Part shown: positions 27,203-35,955 of the stretch, one piece after another
Layout of the letters: each line of letters opens with the position of its first letter
Numbering within the stretch: position 1 is the stretch's first letter
Source: Candidatus Hecatella orcuttiae
GTDB taxonomy: Archaea > Thermoproteota > Bathyarchaeia > Hecatellales > Hecatellaceae
Direction: 5' to 3'
Assembly (NCBI GenBank): GCA_002011035.2
Contig: MTLY02000002.1
Location: forward strand, 372,001-436,000
Length of the DNA stretch: 64,000 bases
Position numbers and translations under genes: made by a program
Notes under the pieces: model-generated
The model's input: only the letters and a program-made list of their open reading frames with translations
Database searches by the model: none
What the model was told of the DNA's origin: nothing

Positions 27203-28237
27203 ATGGCTGTCAAGGTAGGTGTTTCCGGTTACGGGACCATTGGGAAACGTTTGGCTGAAGGTGTTGTGGCTCAGAAGGACATGGAGCTGGTGGGGGTAGC
27301 CGATGTAGCTCCCACTCTACCCGTCAAGTCGTTAAAAGCTAGGGGAATGCCCTACAAGCTCTACTGCGCAGACAAAAACAGGCTTCCCGACCTAGAGAAG
27401 GCCGGAATCCCCGTTTCCGGCATGCTGGAAGACCTCCTGTCGCAGGTGGATATCATCTTGGATTCTACACCTGCGGGAGTCGGCGCCAAGATGAAGAAGT
27501 TCTACGTCGAATACGGCGTCCCCGCGATCTTCCAGGGAGGCGAAAAGGGTGAAGTTGCAGATGTTTTCTTCCACGGCTACGCCAACTATGAGAAGGGTCT
27601 GGGGAAGAAATATCTCCTCCTAACCTCCTGCAATACCACAGGCCTCATCAGGGCTGTGGACTGTCTGGATAGAGCCTTCGGCGTCGAGAAAGTAGCCATC
27701 ACCATCATTCGCAGGTGTGCGGATCCAGGGGACCTTCACCGAGGGTATGTGGACTTGGCTAAGGTGGACCCTGTTCCAAGCCACCAAGCCACGGATCTCA
27801 TGGAGATCATGCCGCATGTCAAGGCTACGGGGCTGTTGGTGCATGTTCCCATAACTCACGGTCATATCATAAATGTGGTGGCAACGCCGAAAAGGAAAAT
27901 CACCAAGGAAGAAGCGTTGGCGGAATTCCACAGGCATCCCAGGATCCATGTGGTTAAGATATCTGAAGGTTTCGCCTCTAACACAGCGCTCTTTCAGTTC
28001 TCTAGGTTCACCCACAGGCCTTGCGCAGACATGTATGAGATAGCTGTCTACGAGGAGACCATAGGCTTTTCCGGAGATGACATAACCTTCGCCATCTACA
28101 TACCGCAGGAAGCTGTAACCATACCTGAAACCATCGACGGCATCAGGGCTTCGCTGCAAATGCAGAAAGACCGTCTTGAGGCTGTATCCGCAACTAACAG
28201 GCATCTTGGACTGGAGCCCAAAAAGCCCCTCTATTAA
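27203..28237 (+). CDS. gap: Glyceraldehyde-3-phosphate dehydrogenase, archaeal type II
   Basis: A phosphorylating GAPDH of central carbon metabolism, using NAD(P). It has the Rossmann motif VGVSGYGTIGKRLAEG, the catalytic Cys in LLTSCNTTGLIRA near residue 140, and IIRRCADPGD and HVPITHGHIINVV typical of the archaeal type II enzyme. The 344-residue length is normal. It faces pgk, the next enzyme of glycolysis/gluconeogenesis, tail to tail. Confidence 0.96.
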   Translation: MAVKVGVSGYGTIGKRLAEGVVAQKDMELVGVADVAPTLPVKSLKARGMPYKLYCADKNRLPDLEKAGIPVSGMLEDLLSQVDIILDSTPAGVGAKMKKFYVEYGVPAIFQGGEKGEVADVFFHGYANYEKGLGKKYLLLTSCNTTGLIRAVDCLDRAFGVEKVAITIIRRCADPGDLHRGYVDLAKVDPVPSHQATDLMEIMPHVKATGLLVHVPITHGHIINVVATPKRKITKEEALAEFHRHPRIHVVKISEGFASNTALFQFSRFTHRPCADMYEIAVYEETIGFSGDDITFAIYIPQEAVTIPETIDGIRASLQMQKDRLEAVSATNRHLGLEPKKPLY

Positions 28238-28293
28238 CCAGCTCCCTCAGGTAGCCGTTAGGAAGACAGTTTCTCCGCAGGGGGAAACAGCTT

Positions 28294-29556
28294 TTAAGAG
28301 GAGCGGCTCAGATATCTTTTCGCCGCTTTCTTCAGCGCGGTTACCACCGGAAGCTCCTCGCCTGAAAGGTATCTGACTAAGGCCCCTCCGCCTGTGCTTA
28401 CGTAGGAAACCTTATCGCGGAGGCTGTATTTTTCCAGAGCAGTTACGGAGTGCCCGCCTCCCACAACTGAGAATACTCCGGATTCCACTATTACTTTCAA
28501 GAGTCTTTCTGTGCCGGAGGCAAACTCTTCCCTTTCAAACATGCCCGGGGGGCCGCTGAAGAAAACTGTCTTCGCTTTCTTGATCATCTCCGAATATTTT
28601 TCAACAGTCTTCTTGCCTATGTCCATCACAGGACTGTCGGTGGGCAGGGAGGAAGTTTCTATCTCCATCCTGCCGTTCTTGTCGACGGCTAGGTCCGTTG
28701 GGAATTCGATTTTATCCCCGTAGGTGTCCAGCAGGTGCTTGGAGGCTGAAACGTATTTCTCGTAGTGCATTTCCTTGATAAGCGACTCCGTGGGGTCGCC
28801 TAGGCTATATCCTGAAGCCTTCAACATCAGCAAGCCGATGATTCCGGAGGTCAGCAGCTTATCGGCCACGCCTCTCTTAAGGACAGGTTCCATCATGACG
28901 TATCTGTCGGAAATCTTGCTCCCGCCTAGGAAGAAAACACACGGCCTTTCAGGGTTATCCCTGATCTTACTGAGGGCTCTCAGCTCGGCCTCCAATGCTC
29001 TCCCCGCCACCGCGGGAAGAACCTCCGCAAAGCCGACGAGGGAAGGCTGGGATTTGTGAGCCGCAGCGAAGGCGTCGTTGATGAACACATCCGCCAGCGG
29101 GTAGAGCTTCTGAACGAGCAAGGTTTGAGCCTGTTCCTCTGGAGACCGGGTGATGGTGTCTTCGAACAGCCTGGTGTCTTCGCTGAAGTATCTGGTGTTC
29201 TCCAACACCAGAACCTCCCCCTCTCCCAGTTTCCTTATCGCCTCCCGGGCGGCAGGCCCGAAGATGTCGTCGATGTACTTCACCTCTCTGCCCAGTATGC
29301 CGGAGAGAATCCGCGCGTGCTGCTCCAACGGTATGAACTGGTCTAGAAACAGGGGGTCTCCTTGGTGCGCTAAGATTACCACCTTGGCTCCTTTTTCCAG
29401 AAGCTCCTTTATGGTTTTTTCATGCGCCCTGATCCGGAAATCGTCTAGAATTTTTTTAGTTTTAGGATCTAAGGCGGAGTTGAAGTCCACCCTGAGAAGC
29501 ACGGTCTTACCGTGGAAGTCGAAATCGTCCATGGTTAAAATTTCTCCGTCGATCAT
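28294..29556 (-). CDS. pgk: Phosphoglycerate kinase
   Basis: Converts 1,3-bisphosphoglycerate and ADP to 3-phosphoglycerate and ATP. It has the N-terminal VLLRVDFNSALDPKTK (substrate-binding Arg and Asp), HQGDP, NDAFAAAHKSQPSLVGF and the C-terminal nucleotide site VVGGGHSVTALEKY. At 420 residues it has normal archaeal length. The canonical GGAKVSDK segment reads LGGSKISDRYVM, a mild variant. Confidence 0.96.
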   Translation of the reverse strand: MIDGEILTMDDFDFHGKTVLLRVDFNSALDPKTKKILDDFRIRAHEKTIKELLEKGAKVVILAHQGDPLFLDQFIPLEQHARILSGILGREVKYIDDIFGPAAREAIRKLGEGEVLVLENTRYFSEDTRLFEDTITRSPEEQAQTLLVQKLYPLADVFINDAFAAAHKSQPSLVGFAEVLPAVAGRALEAELRALSKIRDNPERPCVFFLGGSKISDRYVMMEPVLKRGVADKLLTSGIIGLLMLKASGYSLGDPTESLIKEMHYEKYVSASKHLLDTYGDKIEFPTDLAVDKNGRMEIETSSLPTDSPVMDIGKKTVEKYSEMIKKAKTVFFSGPPGMFEREEFASGTERLLKVIVESGVFSVVGGGHSVTALEKYSLRDKVSYVSTGGGALVRYLSGEELPVVTALKKAAKRYLSRSS

Positions 29557-29740
29557 TCTTCGTTTACCTCCAAGATTTCAAGGCCGCATGTTACATGGTT
29601 TATTGACAGCTTCTCAGATTATAAAAGTTGCCATGGTTTATGGCGCCCACTGTAGCGGTATCCTATTGAAGTGTTTCCTTTCCTAGAACTGTTGAGGGAA
29701 AGGTACATTTACTATCTTTTTTGAGGTTTCTGGGTTTTCT

Positions 29741-30067
29741 CTAACCGCCTTCTATCGGTGCTAAGATTTTCACCCATTCTCCGTCTTTCAGTTTTTTGGT
29801 AGGCTTATCGATTCCCGCTATCAGTTCCCTGCTGATCACAAAAGGGTACATTTCTAGGTATTTTTTGGCTTCAGCTCCATACTTTTCACCGAGATGCTCT
29901 ATCAGAGTCTTCACGGTGGCTCCGGAAGGCAGCGTAATGCTCTCGCATTTAACGCCCCCTACTATAGGTGAAAACCATCCGTACTCTATGAACACTTTAA
30001 TCTGTGTTGGACCGCTGTTTTCACCCAATCTATTTTCCCGGAGGCCGTAACCCGCGAGAATTTTCAT
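29741..30067 (-). CDS. MoaD/ThiS-like ubiquitin-fold protein with C-terminal Gly-Gly
   Basis: A beta-grasp sulfur carrier or SAMP-like modifier. The core from about residue 23 (IKVFIEYGWFSP) ends exactly in ILAPIEGG; a terminal Gly-Gly is the site that is adenylated by E1-like enzymes. The segment LPSGATVKTLIEHLGEKYG fits the family. The first 20 residues may be an extension if a later start is used. No E1 or molybdopterin synthase gene is adjacent. It lies beside a Rieske protein. Confidence 0.82.
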   Translation of the reverse strand: MKILAGYGLRENRLGENSGPTQIKVFIEYGWFSPIVGGVKCESITLPSGATVKTLIEHLGEKYGAEAKKYLEMYPFVISRELIAGIDKPTKKLKDGEWVKILAPIEGG

Positions 30068-30146
30068 TCTACCCTCTTATTAAGGTAACGTCCGTTTTCT
30101 CTTGACCTTTCAGCTTGTGGGTGTGCAAGAATTTCCCAGGCTGTGT

Positions 30147-30458
30147 TCAGAGGGCGTAGACGTCTTGGTTTTCGTCGACCTTGAGCTCTATCTTGGTTAA
30201 GCTTTTGTTCAACTCGAAGAGGGAGCTGTGCCTGTACACGGAGCCGTCTTCTACGTTGAACAGGGAGAGATGGCATTCGCAGAGCATTTTGTTGAGCTGT
30301 TCATCCCATTCGATGTTTCCCCCTTCATGGGGGCAAACGGTAAGGTAGGCCACCAGCTTGCCCCCTTTGGTTCGAACGAGAATGGCTTTTTCGCCCTTAT
30401 AGTTGAAGGTTAGAGAGCCTCCGGGTTTAACGTCCTTAAGGTTGGCTATTTTCTCCAA
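30147..30458 (-). CDS. Rieske-type 2Fe-2S protein
   Basis: A small soluble Rieske ferredoxin. The cluster ligands are CPHEGG (Cys-x-His) and CECHLSLF (Cys-x2-His), with a GSV turn after the second box. I chose TTG at 30458, behind GGGAG, giving a 103-residue protein that starts MEKIANLKDVKPGG; a longer reading from 30533 lacks such a site and adds residues atypical of the family. Such proteins donate electrons to oxygenases or reductases; no partner is adjacent. Confidence 0.88.
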   Translation of the reverse strand: MEKIANLKDVKPGGSLTFNYKGEKAILVRTKGGKLVAYLTVCPHEGGNIEWDEQLNKMLCECHLSLFNVEDGSVYRHSSLFELNKSLTKIELKVDENQDVYAL

Positions 30459-30522
30459 GGATCTCCCTTCTCCCTCAGCGCTTCTTAGCGAATAAAGATA
30501 AGGATGTAACTTAAAAGGTTCC

Positions 30523-31170
30523 CTATAAAACAAAGACTGCTTGGGCTCCGTACTTCAGCAGAAAGTATGCACCGAAAAAGAACAGCGCTCCAGCGCAGCC
30601 TAACGTTAGAGGTTGATGAAGACTCGAGAGCATGCCCCTCCCACGCCAGACAACTTGGGAGAGGCCAGAGTACCAAGCGAGGTCGGCGAGAAAGTGCCCC
30701 GCCACCCAGAAGCTCAGGCCTAGGACAGCGGAGACAGCGTAGGCTTCCATCATCATCGCCAACCCAACGGTGGCCCACCAGAGAGCGACACTGGGATTCA
30801 GCGCGGTGCTGAAAAGGACGCCGCCTACCACTGGGTGGGTTCTCAATCCGAGGCTCTGCGCGGGAACAAGGAGGCTGCGCTGCCTTCCAGCCTTCAACAG
30901 AGTGAAGAGCGCGAAGGTAATGAGGAGAATACCGCCGATGATGCCCACAGCGGTTTGGAAAGCCCAGACGCTGAGGATGAAGCCGAGGCCGGTGAAGATA
31001 AGGGCGATGATTCCCCCTTCTACTAAGATGTGCCCTAGGGCTGTGAGGGGCCCTGCCTTGGCTCCGTAGGAGGGGGTTTTAGTTAGGAGGAAGACGGAGA
31101 GGGGGCCGGGGATGAGGGCGCCTGAAAGAGCCACTACGAACCCTATGCCTAGTTGGTATATTTCTATCAA
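30523..31170 (-). CDS. LysE-family exporter
   Basis: A 215-residue membrane protein with about six helices. The LysE/RhtB hallmark is near the N-terminus (GIGFVVALSGALIPGPLSVF), with further helices ending in LGCAGALFFFGAYFLLKYG. The family exports amino acids or small cations. Its end lies close to the Rieske gene. The substrate is unknown. Confidence 0.88.
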   Translation of the reverse strand: MIEIYQLGIGFVVALSGALIPGPLSVFLLTKTPSYGAKAGPLTALGHILVEGGIIALIFTGLGFILSVWAFQTAVGIIGGILLITFALFTLLKAGRQRSLLVPAQSLGLRTHPVVGGVLFSTALNPSVALWWATVGLAMMMEAYAVSAVLGLSFWVAGHFLADLAWYSGLSQVVWRGRGMLSSLHQPLTLGCAGALFFFGAYFLLKYGAQAVFVL

Positions 31171-31201
31171 CGTAGGGCCCGAGGCGCTTTCGTAGGCCGG
31201 A

Positions 31202-31978
31202 TTATTTTTTTAGAACTTCCCTGAGGGGGACTATTTCTATTCCTTCTTCTTCCAGCCTTTTTCTCACGGTTCTGACGACTTCAGGTGCGTTGGACGGGTC
31301 TCCGTGCATGGTTAAGGTTTCTGCCTCCATCTTGATGATGGTTCCGTCTATGGCGGGGATTTTCCCTTCCTTGACAACCATCAAGGCTCTCTCAGCCACA
31401 ACGTTCGGATCCCAGTTTTTCTTCACCCTTTCGATGATCCAGTCTCCCTGCTGGCTGTAGTGCAAGTCGACCATGGCGTCGCGTGCCACCCTCACGCCTT
31501 TTCTTTTAGCCACCACATGCGCCTTAGATCTTTCCTCGCTTTCCGTGATGAATATGAGCTCCGGGTCGACGTCTCTAACGCCCTCGATTATCGCCTCAGC
31601 TAAGGCTTCATCTCTTTCCACCATGGCGTAGAGGGTGCCATGGGGCTTAATATGCTCAAGCTTAAGCCCCTCCGCTTCTGCGAAAGCCTTCAAAGCACCC
31701 AGCTGGTAAACGATGTAGTTTCTCAGCTCATCGGGTGTTATTTTAATCTCTCTCCTACCAAAACCAGCCAAGTCCGGAAGCCCAGGGTGAGCGCCCACGG
31801 CTACGCCGTATTTTTTTGCAAGCCTGACTGTAGCCCTCATGACCATGGGGTCTCCGGCGTGGAAGCCGCAGGCGATGTTCGTGGAGCTCACATACTTCAT
31901 GACTTCTTCGTCATTTCCGATCTTGTATCTTCCGAAGCTTTCACCCATGTCGACGTTTATGTCAATCCGTTTAGCCAC
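31202..31978 (-). CDS. pxpA: 5-oxoprolinase subunit A (LamB/YcsF family)
   Basis: A component of the ATP-dependent 5-oxoprolinase (PxpABC) that opens 5-oxoproline to glutamate. It begins with RIDINVDMGESFGRYKIGND, then NIACGFHAGDP and VGAHPGLPDLAGFGRR, all typical. GTG at 31978 sits after AGGTGG, a better start than the ATG at 31999. The partners PxpB and PxpC are not in the window, so the role is inferred from the family alone. Confidence 0.9.
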   Translation of the reverse strand: MAKRIDINVDMGESFGRYKIGNDEEVMKYVSSTNIACGFHAGDPMVMRATVRLAKKYGVAVGAHPGLPDLAGFGRREIKITPDELRNYIVYQLGALKAFAEAEGLKLEHIKPHGTLYAMVERDEALAEAIIEGVRDVDPELIFITESEERSKAHVVAKRKGVRVARDAMVDLHYSQQGDWIIERVKKNWDPNVVAERALMVVKEGKIPAIDGTIIKMEAETLTMHGDPSNAPEVVRTVRKRLEEEGIEIVPLREVLKK

Positions 31979-32081
31979 TTCAATCCACCTATCTTTCACT
32001 GGTCTTCAGCGAATTTAAATCTTAGCTCACGGGTGTGCCGCAAAACAGGTTGCGGATGAAGTTAAAGATTTAGAAAAAATA

Positions 32082-33350
32082 TTAACCTAAGAGGTAGGCT
32101 TGGAGGCCCAGTTTTTTCGCAGCCTTTACCAAAAAGTCGCTGTGGTCTCCGTAGCTTAAAACTTGATGGTTGCCTGAGTTCTCCAGAAAATCTCGGGCTT
32201 CACAGTCCAGTTTAACGTCGGCTTGAGTTCGGCAGAGCTTCCAGTGGCCGAGCTGAGACTCGGTCAGCCTTCCAGTGGCAATCACAAGCTTCGGAGGGTT
32301 GAGGGTCAGGTGGGCTAGGGTTACTTTCCCCCTTCTCATAGGGACGTCCAACGCCACACCTGAGCCGGATTCGAAATGGTTTCGGATTCGAACCAAGCCT
32401 GCTGGCTCTGAAAGCTTGAGGGGAGCTGCGCAATGGGTTAGGGCTACAACTCCGTTTATCTGGTCGAGTTTGGCGGCGTTGGCCATCCACAGGGGTTCGG
32501 GGGTTACGTATCTGAGGAGAAGCATGAGGAGGAGGGACGGAAAATCAGCTTCGCAGACTCCGGGGATGCCTTCGTCGCTGAGGAATGCCAGGGGGACGCA
32601 GGGGTTCATGCCGGTATGCCTCAGAAACCTGTAGCAGTCCACGGTTACCGCTTTCAGGTCTTCCTCCAAGGCCACCTGCCTCATGGCTAGGTAGAGTTTA
32701 GCCATTTTCTCTAGGTCTTTCCGAGAAGGCTCCACCACCTCCGCATTCTTCAGTTTACTCTTCAGAACATGTTCAGCAGACTCGGCTGGAATCTTCGAGG
32801 TTGTCGCCTTCAGCACCTCCACGGAAACCGGAACTGTTTCCACTTGAAACCGGTCTCTGAAATACCGGATCACAGCTTGATAGGGGGGAAGTTCTTCTTC
32901 CTCCACGAAAAACCCAACCTTGATGTTTCTGAGGGCCTTCGCCGCGCCGGAGGCGTAGGTTTCTGAAACTATCTCCCGGGGGGCTGCGGACAGGTTGTTG
33001 TAGACGAAGGTGGCCTTCCAAGCCTGTTTCTCCATCAGCTTCTCTCTGGCGTCCAAGGCGGCTGGGAGGCTGTTGTTTTCATGATAGCTCCACATCGTCC
33101 ATTCCTTACCGGCCATGAGCTCCGTGGCTAGGGTGCTGGTGCCGCCGCTGGCGATGAAGATCACCACCGCGTCGAACTCTTCGGTTTTGGCTGAGGGAAA
33201 CTCCCCAGCCTCTCTGATGGGCTTCCGGGGGCCGAAGACTTTTATTCCCGATTCCTCCAGCAGAGACCTAGCTCTGATGATGGGGCCGGGAACCCTCTCC
33301 ACATGTAGTGGGGAGGCTATGGGTATCAGGTAAACAGAAGGCTTTTCCAA
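32082..33350 (-). CDS. Fucose/arabinose isomerase-like protein
   Basis: A 422-residue protein of the L-fucose/L-arabinose isomerase superfamily. Support comes from VVIFIASGGTSTLATELM in the N-terminal Rossmann-like domain and the C-terminal pattern NPCVPLAFLSDEGIPGVCEAD, then ALTHCAAP and RRGKVTLAHL. The Glu/Asp and His residues of these stretches would bind the metal. It is shorter than true FucI. The substrate may be a pentose or another polyol. It is divergent from the DegT gene. Confidence 0.75.
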   Translation of the reverse strand: MEKPSVYLIPIASPLHVERVPGPIIRARSLLEESGIKVFGPRKPIREAGEFPSAKTEEFDAVVIFIASGGTSTLATELMAGKEWTMWSYHENNSLPAALDAREKLMEKQAWKATFVYNNLSAAPREIVSETYASGAAKALRNIKVGFFVEEEELPPYQAVIRYFRDRFQVETVPVSVEVLKATTSKIPAESAEHVLKSKLKNAEVVEPSRKDLEKMAKLYLAMRQVALEEDLKAVTVDCYRFLRHTGMNPCVPLAFLSDEGIPGVCEADFPSLLLMLLLRYVTPEPLWMANAAKLDQINGVVALTHCAAPLKLSEPAGLVRIRNHFESGSGVALDVPMRRGKVTLAHLTLNPPKLVIATGRLTESQLGHWKLCRTQADVKLDCEARDFLENSGNHQVLSYGDHSDFLVKAAKKLGLQAYLLG

Positions 33351-33456
33351 CCTTGGGCTCCCTCGGTTATCCTTCCCTTTTAGAGGGTTTCAGTTTTAGG
33401 TCTTTCAGCACTGCGAGTAAATAAGGTTTTTCAAGGCTACTTTTTTGTCGATGGTA

Positions 33457-33466
33457 ATTTTTAAAT
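33457..33466 (+). promoter_or_regulatory. TATA-like box for the DegT aminotransferase gene
   Basis: ATTTTTAAAT lies 43 bases before the TTG start at 33509. A ribosome binding site AGGCGGAG at 33496-33503 follows, so this gene has a short leader, unlike the leaderless genes nearby. Confidence 0.45.
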
Positions 33467-33508
33467 CGTTGAACCACAGCTTAGCTAAGGATTGAAGGCG
33501 GAGACGCT

Positions 33509-34630
33509 TTGAGAAAGATCATCACCATAGCACAGCCCATCATAGGGAAGGAAGAAATAGAAGCCGTGGTCGGGGTTTTGAAAAGCGGCATCCTCACTTC
33601 TTCCCGCGGAGATGGGCCTTATGCTAAAAAATTTGAGGAAAGCTTCGCCAAGTATGTGGGCGTAAAATACGCGGTGGCCATGAGCTCCGGGACGGCGGCC
33701 TTGCATGCTGCCCTCCTGGCCGCGGAGCTGAGCCCTGACAGCGAAGTGATCGTTCCCAGCTTCACCTTCACGGCTACTGCCTCCGCTGTGGTTTTGGCGG
33801 GGGCTAAACCTGTTTTTGTCGACATCGACCCTAAAACTTTCAACATGGACCCTGTCTGCTTCGAGGAGGCCATAACCAGCAAGACTCAGGCTGTCATCCC
33901 CGTGCACATGTACGGGTTGATGGCGAACATGGAGGAGATTGTCAGAATAGCCAAGGAGAACGACCTAGAGGTCATCGAGGACGCAGCCCACAGTGTGGGA
34001 GCTGAGCTGAAGGGTAAAAAGGCGGGGTCCTTCGGAGACTACGGCTGCTTCAGCTTCTATGCCTCCAAAAACCTCACCACAGGGGAGGGAGGCATCGTCA
34101 CCACCAACCGGCGGGAGAACATGGAGGCTCTCTGCTCCATTAGGGCCCACGGCTTCGGAAGACATCAGTCCAGCGAAATCCTCGGCCACAACTACAGGAT
34201 GTCCGAGCTGGCTTGCGCCATCGGCTACTACCAGCTTCTGAAGCTTCCCAAGTTTCTGGAAGCCCGGAGGAGGAACGCTGCCAAGCTGACCTCCCTTCTG
34301 GAAGGGTCCGCTCGGCTGGAGCTTCCCGAGGAGCCGGAGGGCTACAAGCATGCTTGGCACCTCTACACCATCAGGCTTCGGGGAAGCAGGGCTGGGGAGA
34401 GGAACAAGATCGTCAACAAGCTGGTCAACGCGGGCATTCAGGCGGAGGTCTTCTACAGCACGCCCCTCCATTTGGCGCCCTTCTATCGGAGGAAGTTCGG
34501 CTTCCGACCTCGCTCTCTCCCCCGGACGGAAACCGCGGCTAGGCAGGTTTTCTCCTTGCCTGTGCACCCGGAGCTGAGCGATGAGGACCTCCGCTACATG
34601 GCCCAGCGGCTGACCAGAATCGTCAGGTAG
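33509..34630 (+). CDS. DegT/DnrJ/EryC1/StrS-family PLP aminotransferase
   Basis: A sugar aminotransferase-type enzyme of 373 residues. Features are MSSGTAALHAALLAAEL (PLP phosphate site), VIPVHMYGLMANME, EDAAHSVGAELKGKKAGSFG (cofactor Asp) and FSFYASKNLTTGEGG with the PLP lysine. This family makes amino sugars for surface glycans or nucleotide sugars. It starts at TTG with a good ribosome binding site. Its stop overlaps the convergent larC end by eight bases. No other glycan genes are adjacent. Confidence 0.92.
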   Translation: MRKIITIAQPIIGKEEIEAVVGVLKSGILTSSRGDGPYAKKFEESFAKYVGVKYAVAMSSGTAALHAALLAAELSPDSEVIVPSFTFTATASAVVLAGAKPVFVDIDPKTFNMDPVCFEEAITSKTQAVIPVHMYGLMANMEEIVRIAKENDLEVIEDAAHSVGAELKGKKAGSFGDYGCFSFYASKNLTTGEGGIVTTNRRENMEALCSIRAHGFGRHQSSEILGHNYRMSELACAIGYYQLLKLPKFLEARRRNAAKLTSLLEGSARLELPEEPEGYKHAWHLYTIRLRGSRAGERNKIVNKLVNAGIQAEVFYSTPLHLAPFYRRKFGFRPRSLPRTETAARQVFSLPVHPELSDEDLRYMAQRLTRIVR

Positions 34631-35900
34631 CCGGCTGGTTGTTTCGGGTTTTCTTTTTCTTTCCTTCCTTTTTGGCGGTTTCCCGGACCTCGCGGAGGGG
34701 TTGCCTGGTTTCGAGGGAGATCCTTCGCACGTCTTCGAATTCAGGTTTAACCTGCACTGTTTTCCCTTCCCGGTCTTGGGCTATTTTGACGTGGGCGGTA
34801 AACTTTTTCCCCGCCACCTCCACTTCCACTAGGCGGGTTCGACGGGAGAGCGTAAACCTGCGGACGGGCTGAACCCGGATGCCTAGGGTGCCGGTTTCCC
34901 TGAAGACCAAGTCCGCCAGCCGGTCTAGGTTTTCCCTCCCAGCTAGGACGCCTAGGAGGTGGACGGGTCTCCCCTTCTTGCCCGTGCATGGGATGATGTA
35001 AAAGTCTCTGGCGCCCTCCTCCATCAGCCTCTCCCCCAAATAGCCTAGGGTCTCCCCGCTGACGTCGTCCAAGTTAGTTTCGAGGAGGTAGACCTCCTCT
35101 TGGGCGAAAGGGCTCTCCCACCGTCGGCCTAGGTAGACCCTCAGAAGGTTGGGGACGGCTTCAGGGTCCCGGGCTCCAGCTCCGTGGCCCACCTTGTAGG
35201 GCTGAGTCAGAGGGAGCGCCGCCGCCGGCTCAGCAAGGTTCACGAGGAGGGCGACGCCGGTGGGGGTTGACCGCTCCTCTCCTGAGCGGCCTGTTTCGAA
35301 GGGGAAGTTTTTCTCCCTCAAAATCTCGAGGACGATGGGAGGCGGCTGGGTTAGGATGCCGTGGGAGGTCTTCACCTTGCCGCTGCCCACCACCACTGGA
35401 AGGGAGTAGACTTGGGTTTCCAGCAGGCCTAGGTCCTCTAGGGCGGTGGTGACGCCTACGATGTCGGCTAGGGTGTCGGCGGAAGCCATCTCCCCCAGGA
35501 TGAGCTGCTCCTCCGAGGTGGCGTGGAGGTAGGTTTCCCCCTTCAGCAAGGTGGACAGGGTGCGGAGGGCGTAGGCCTTAGCCTCGTCGGAGAGGGTGGA
35601 GGCGGCCAAGTAGCTCTGCAGGGCTTCCTTCAGCTCCCGCCCTGTTCTACTATCGAAGCGCTCCTTGACTTGGATGTCTGCTCTCACACCTCTTATCCCA
35701 TGCCTCAGGACTTGGGAGACCTTCAGCTCTAGGTCTTCGCAGCCGGGGATAACCGCGCTTAGCCTCCGGAAGGCTTCTTGGATCTTTTCAGGGGAGGCTC
35801 CTAGGTCGATGAGGGCTCCTAGGAGCATATCACCGGAGACACCGGCCAGCTGGGGGTCGATGACGGCCACGGTTTTCCTGCTGGGCAAGGGAACCATCAC
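34623..35900 (-). CDS. larC: Nickel-pincer cofactor biosynthesis protein LarC
   Basis: A CTP-dependent nickel insertase that finishes the nickel-pincer nucleotide of lactate racemase. It shows AVIDPQLAGVSGDMLLGALIDLG at the N-terminus and LLETNLDDVSGETLGYL in the C-terminal half, with IPCTGKKGRPVHLL later. The 425-residue length is normal, and LarC1 and LarC2 are fused without frameshift. A lysine-rich tail ends it. Divergent from larB; larE and larA are absent from the window. Confidence 0.93.
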   Translation of the reverse strand: MMVPLPSRKTVAVIDPQLAGVSGDMLLGALIDLGASPEKIQEAFRRLSAVIPGCEDLELKVSQVLRHGIRGVRADIQVKERFDSRTGRELKEALQSYLAASTLSDEAKAYALRTLSTLLKGETYLHATSEEQLILGEMASADTLADIVGVTTALEDLGLLETQVYSLPVVVGSGKVKTSHGILTQPPPIVLEILREKNFPFETGRSGEERSTPTGVALLVNLAEPAAALPLTQPYKVGHGAGARDPEAVPNLLRVYLGRRWESPFAQEEVYLLETNLDDVSGETLGYLGERLMEEGARDFYIIPCTGKKGRPVHLLGVLAGRENLDRLADLVFRETGTLGIRVQPVRRFTLSRRTRLVEVEVAGKKFTAHVKIAQDREGKTVQVKPEFEDVRRISLETRQPLREVRETAKKEGKKKKTRNNQPAT

Positions 35901-35928
35901 CTTAAATTGAAGGTTCCCCGGATTAAAA

Positions 35929-35940
35929 TACGTTTATAAC
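35929..35940 (+). promoter_or_regulatory. TATA-like box in the larC-larB divergent spacer
   Basis: The CGTTTATAAC stretch sits about 20 bases before the larB ATG at 35956, implying leaderless or nearly leaderless transcription. The whole spacer is only 55 bases, so both lar promoters overlap and are likely co-regulated. Confidence 0.5.
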
Positions 35941-35955
35941 ACGGGGAAACGCAGC

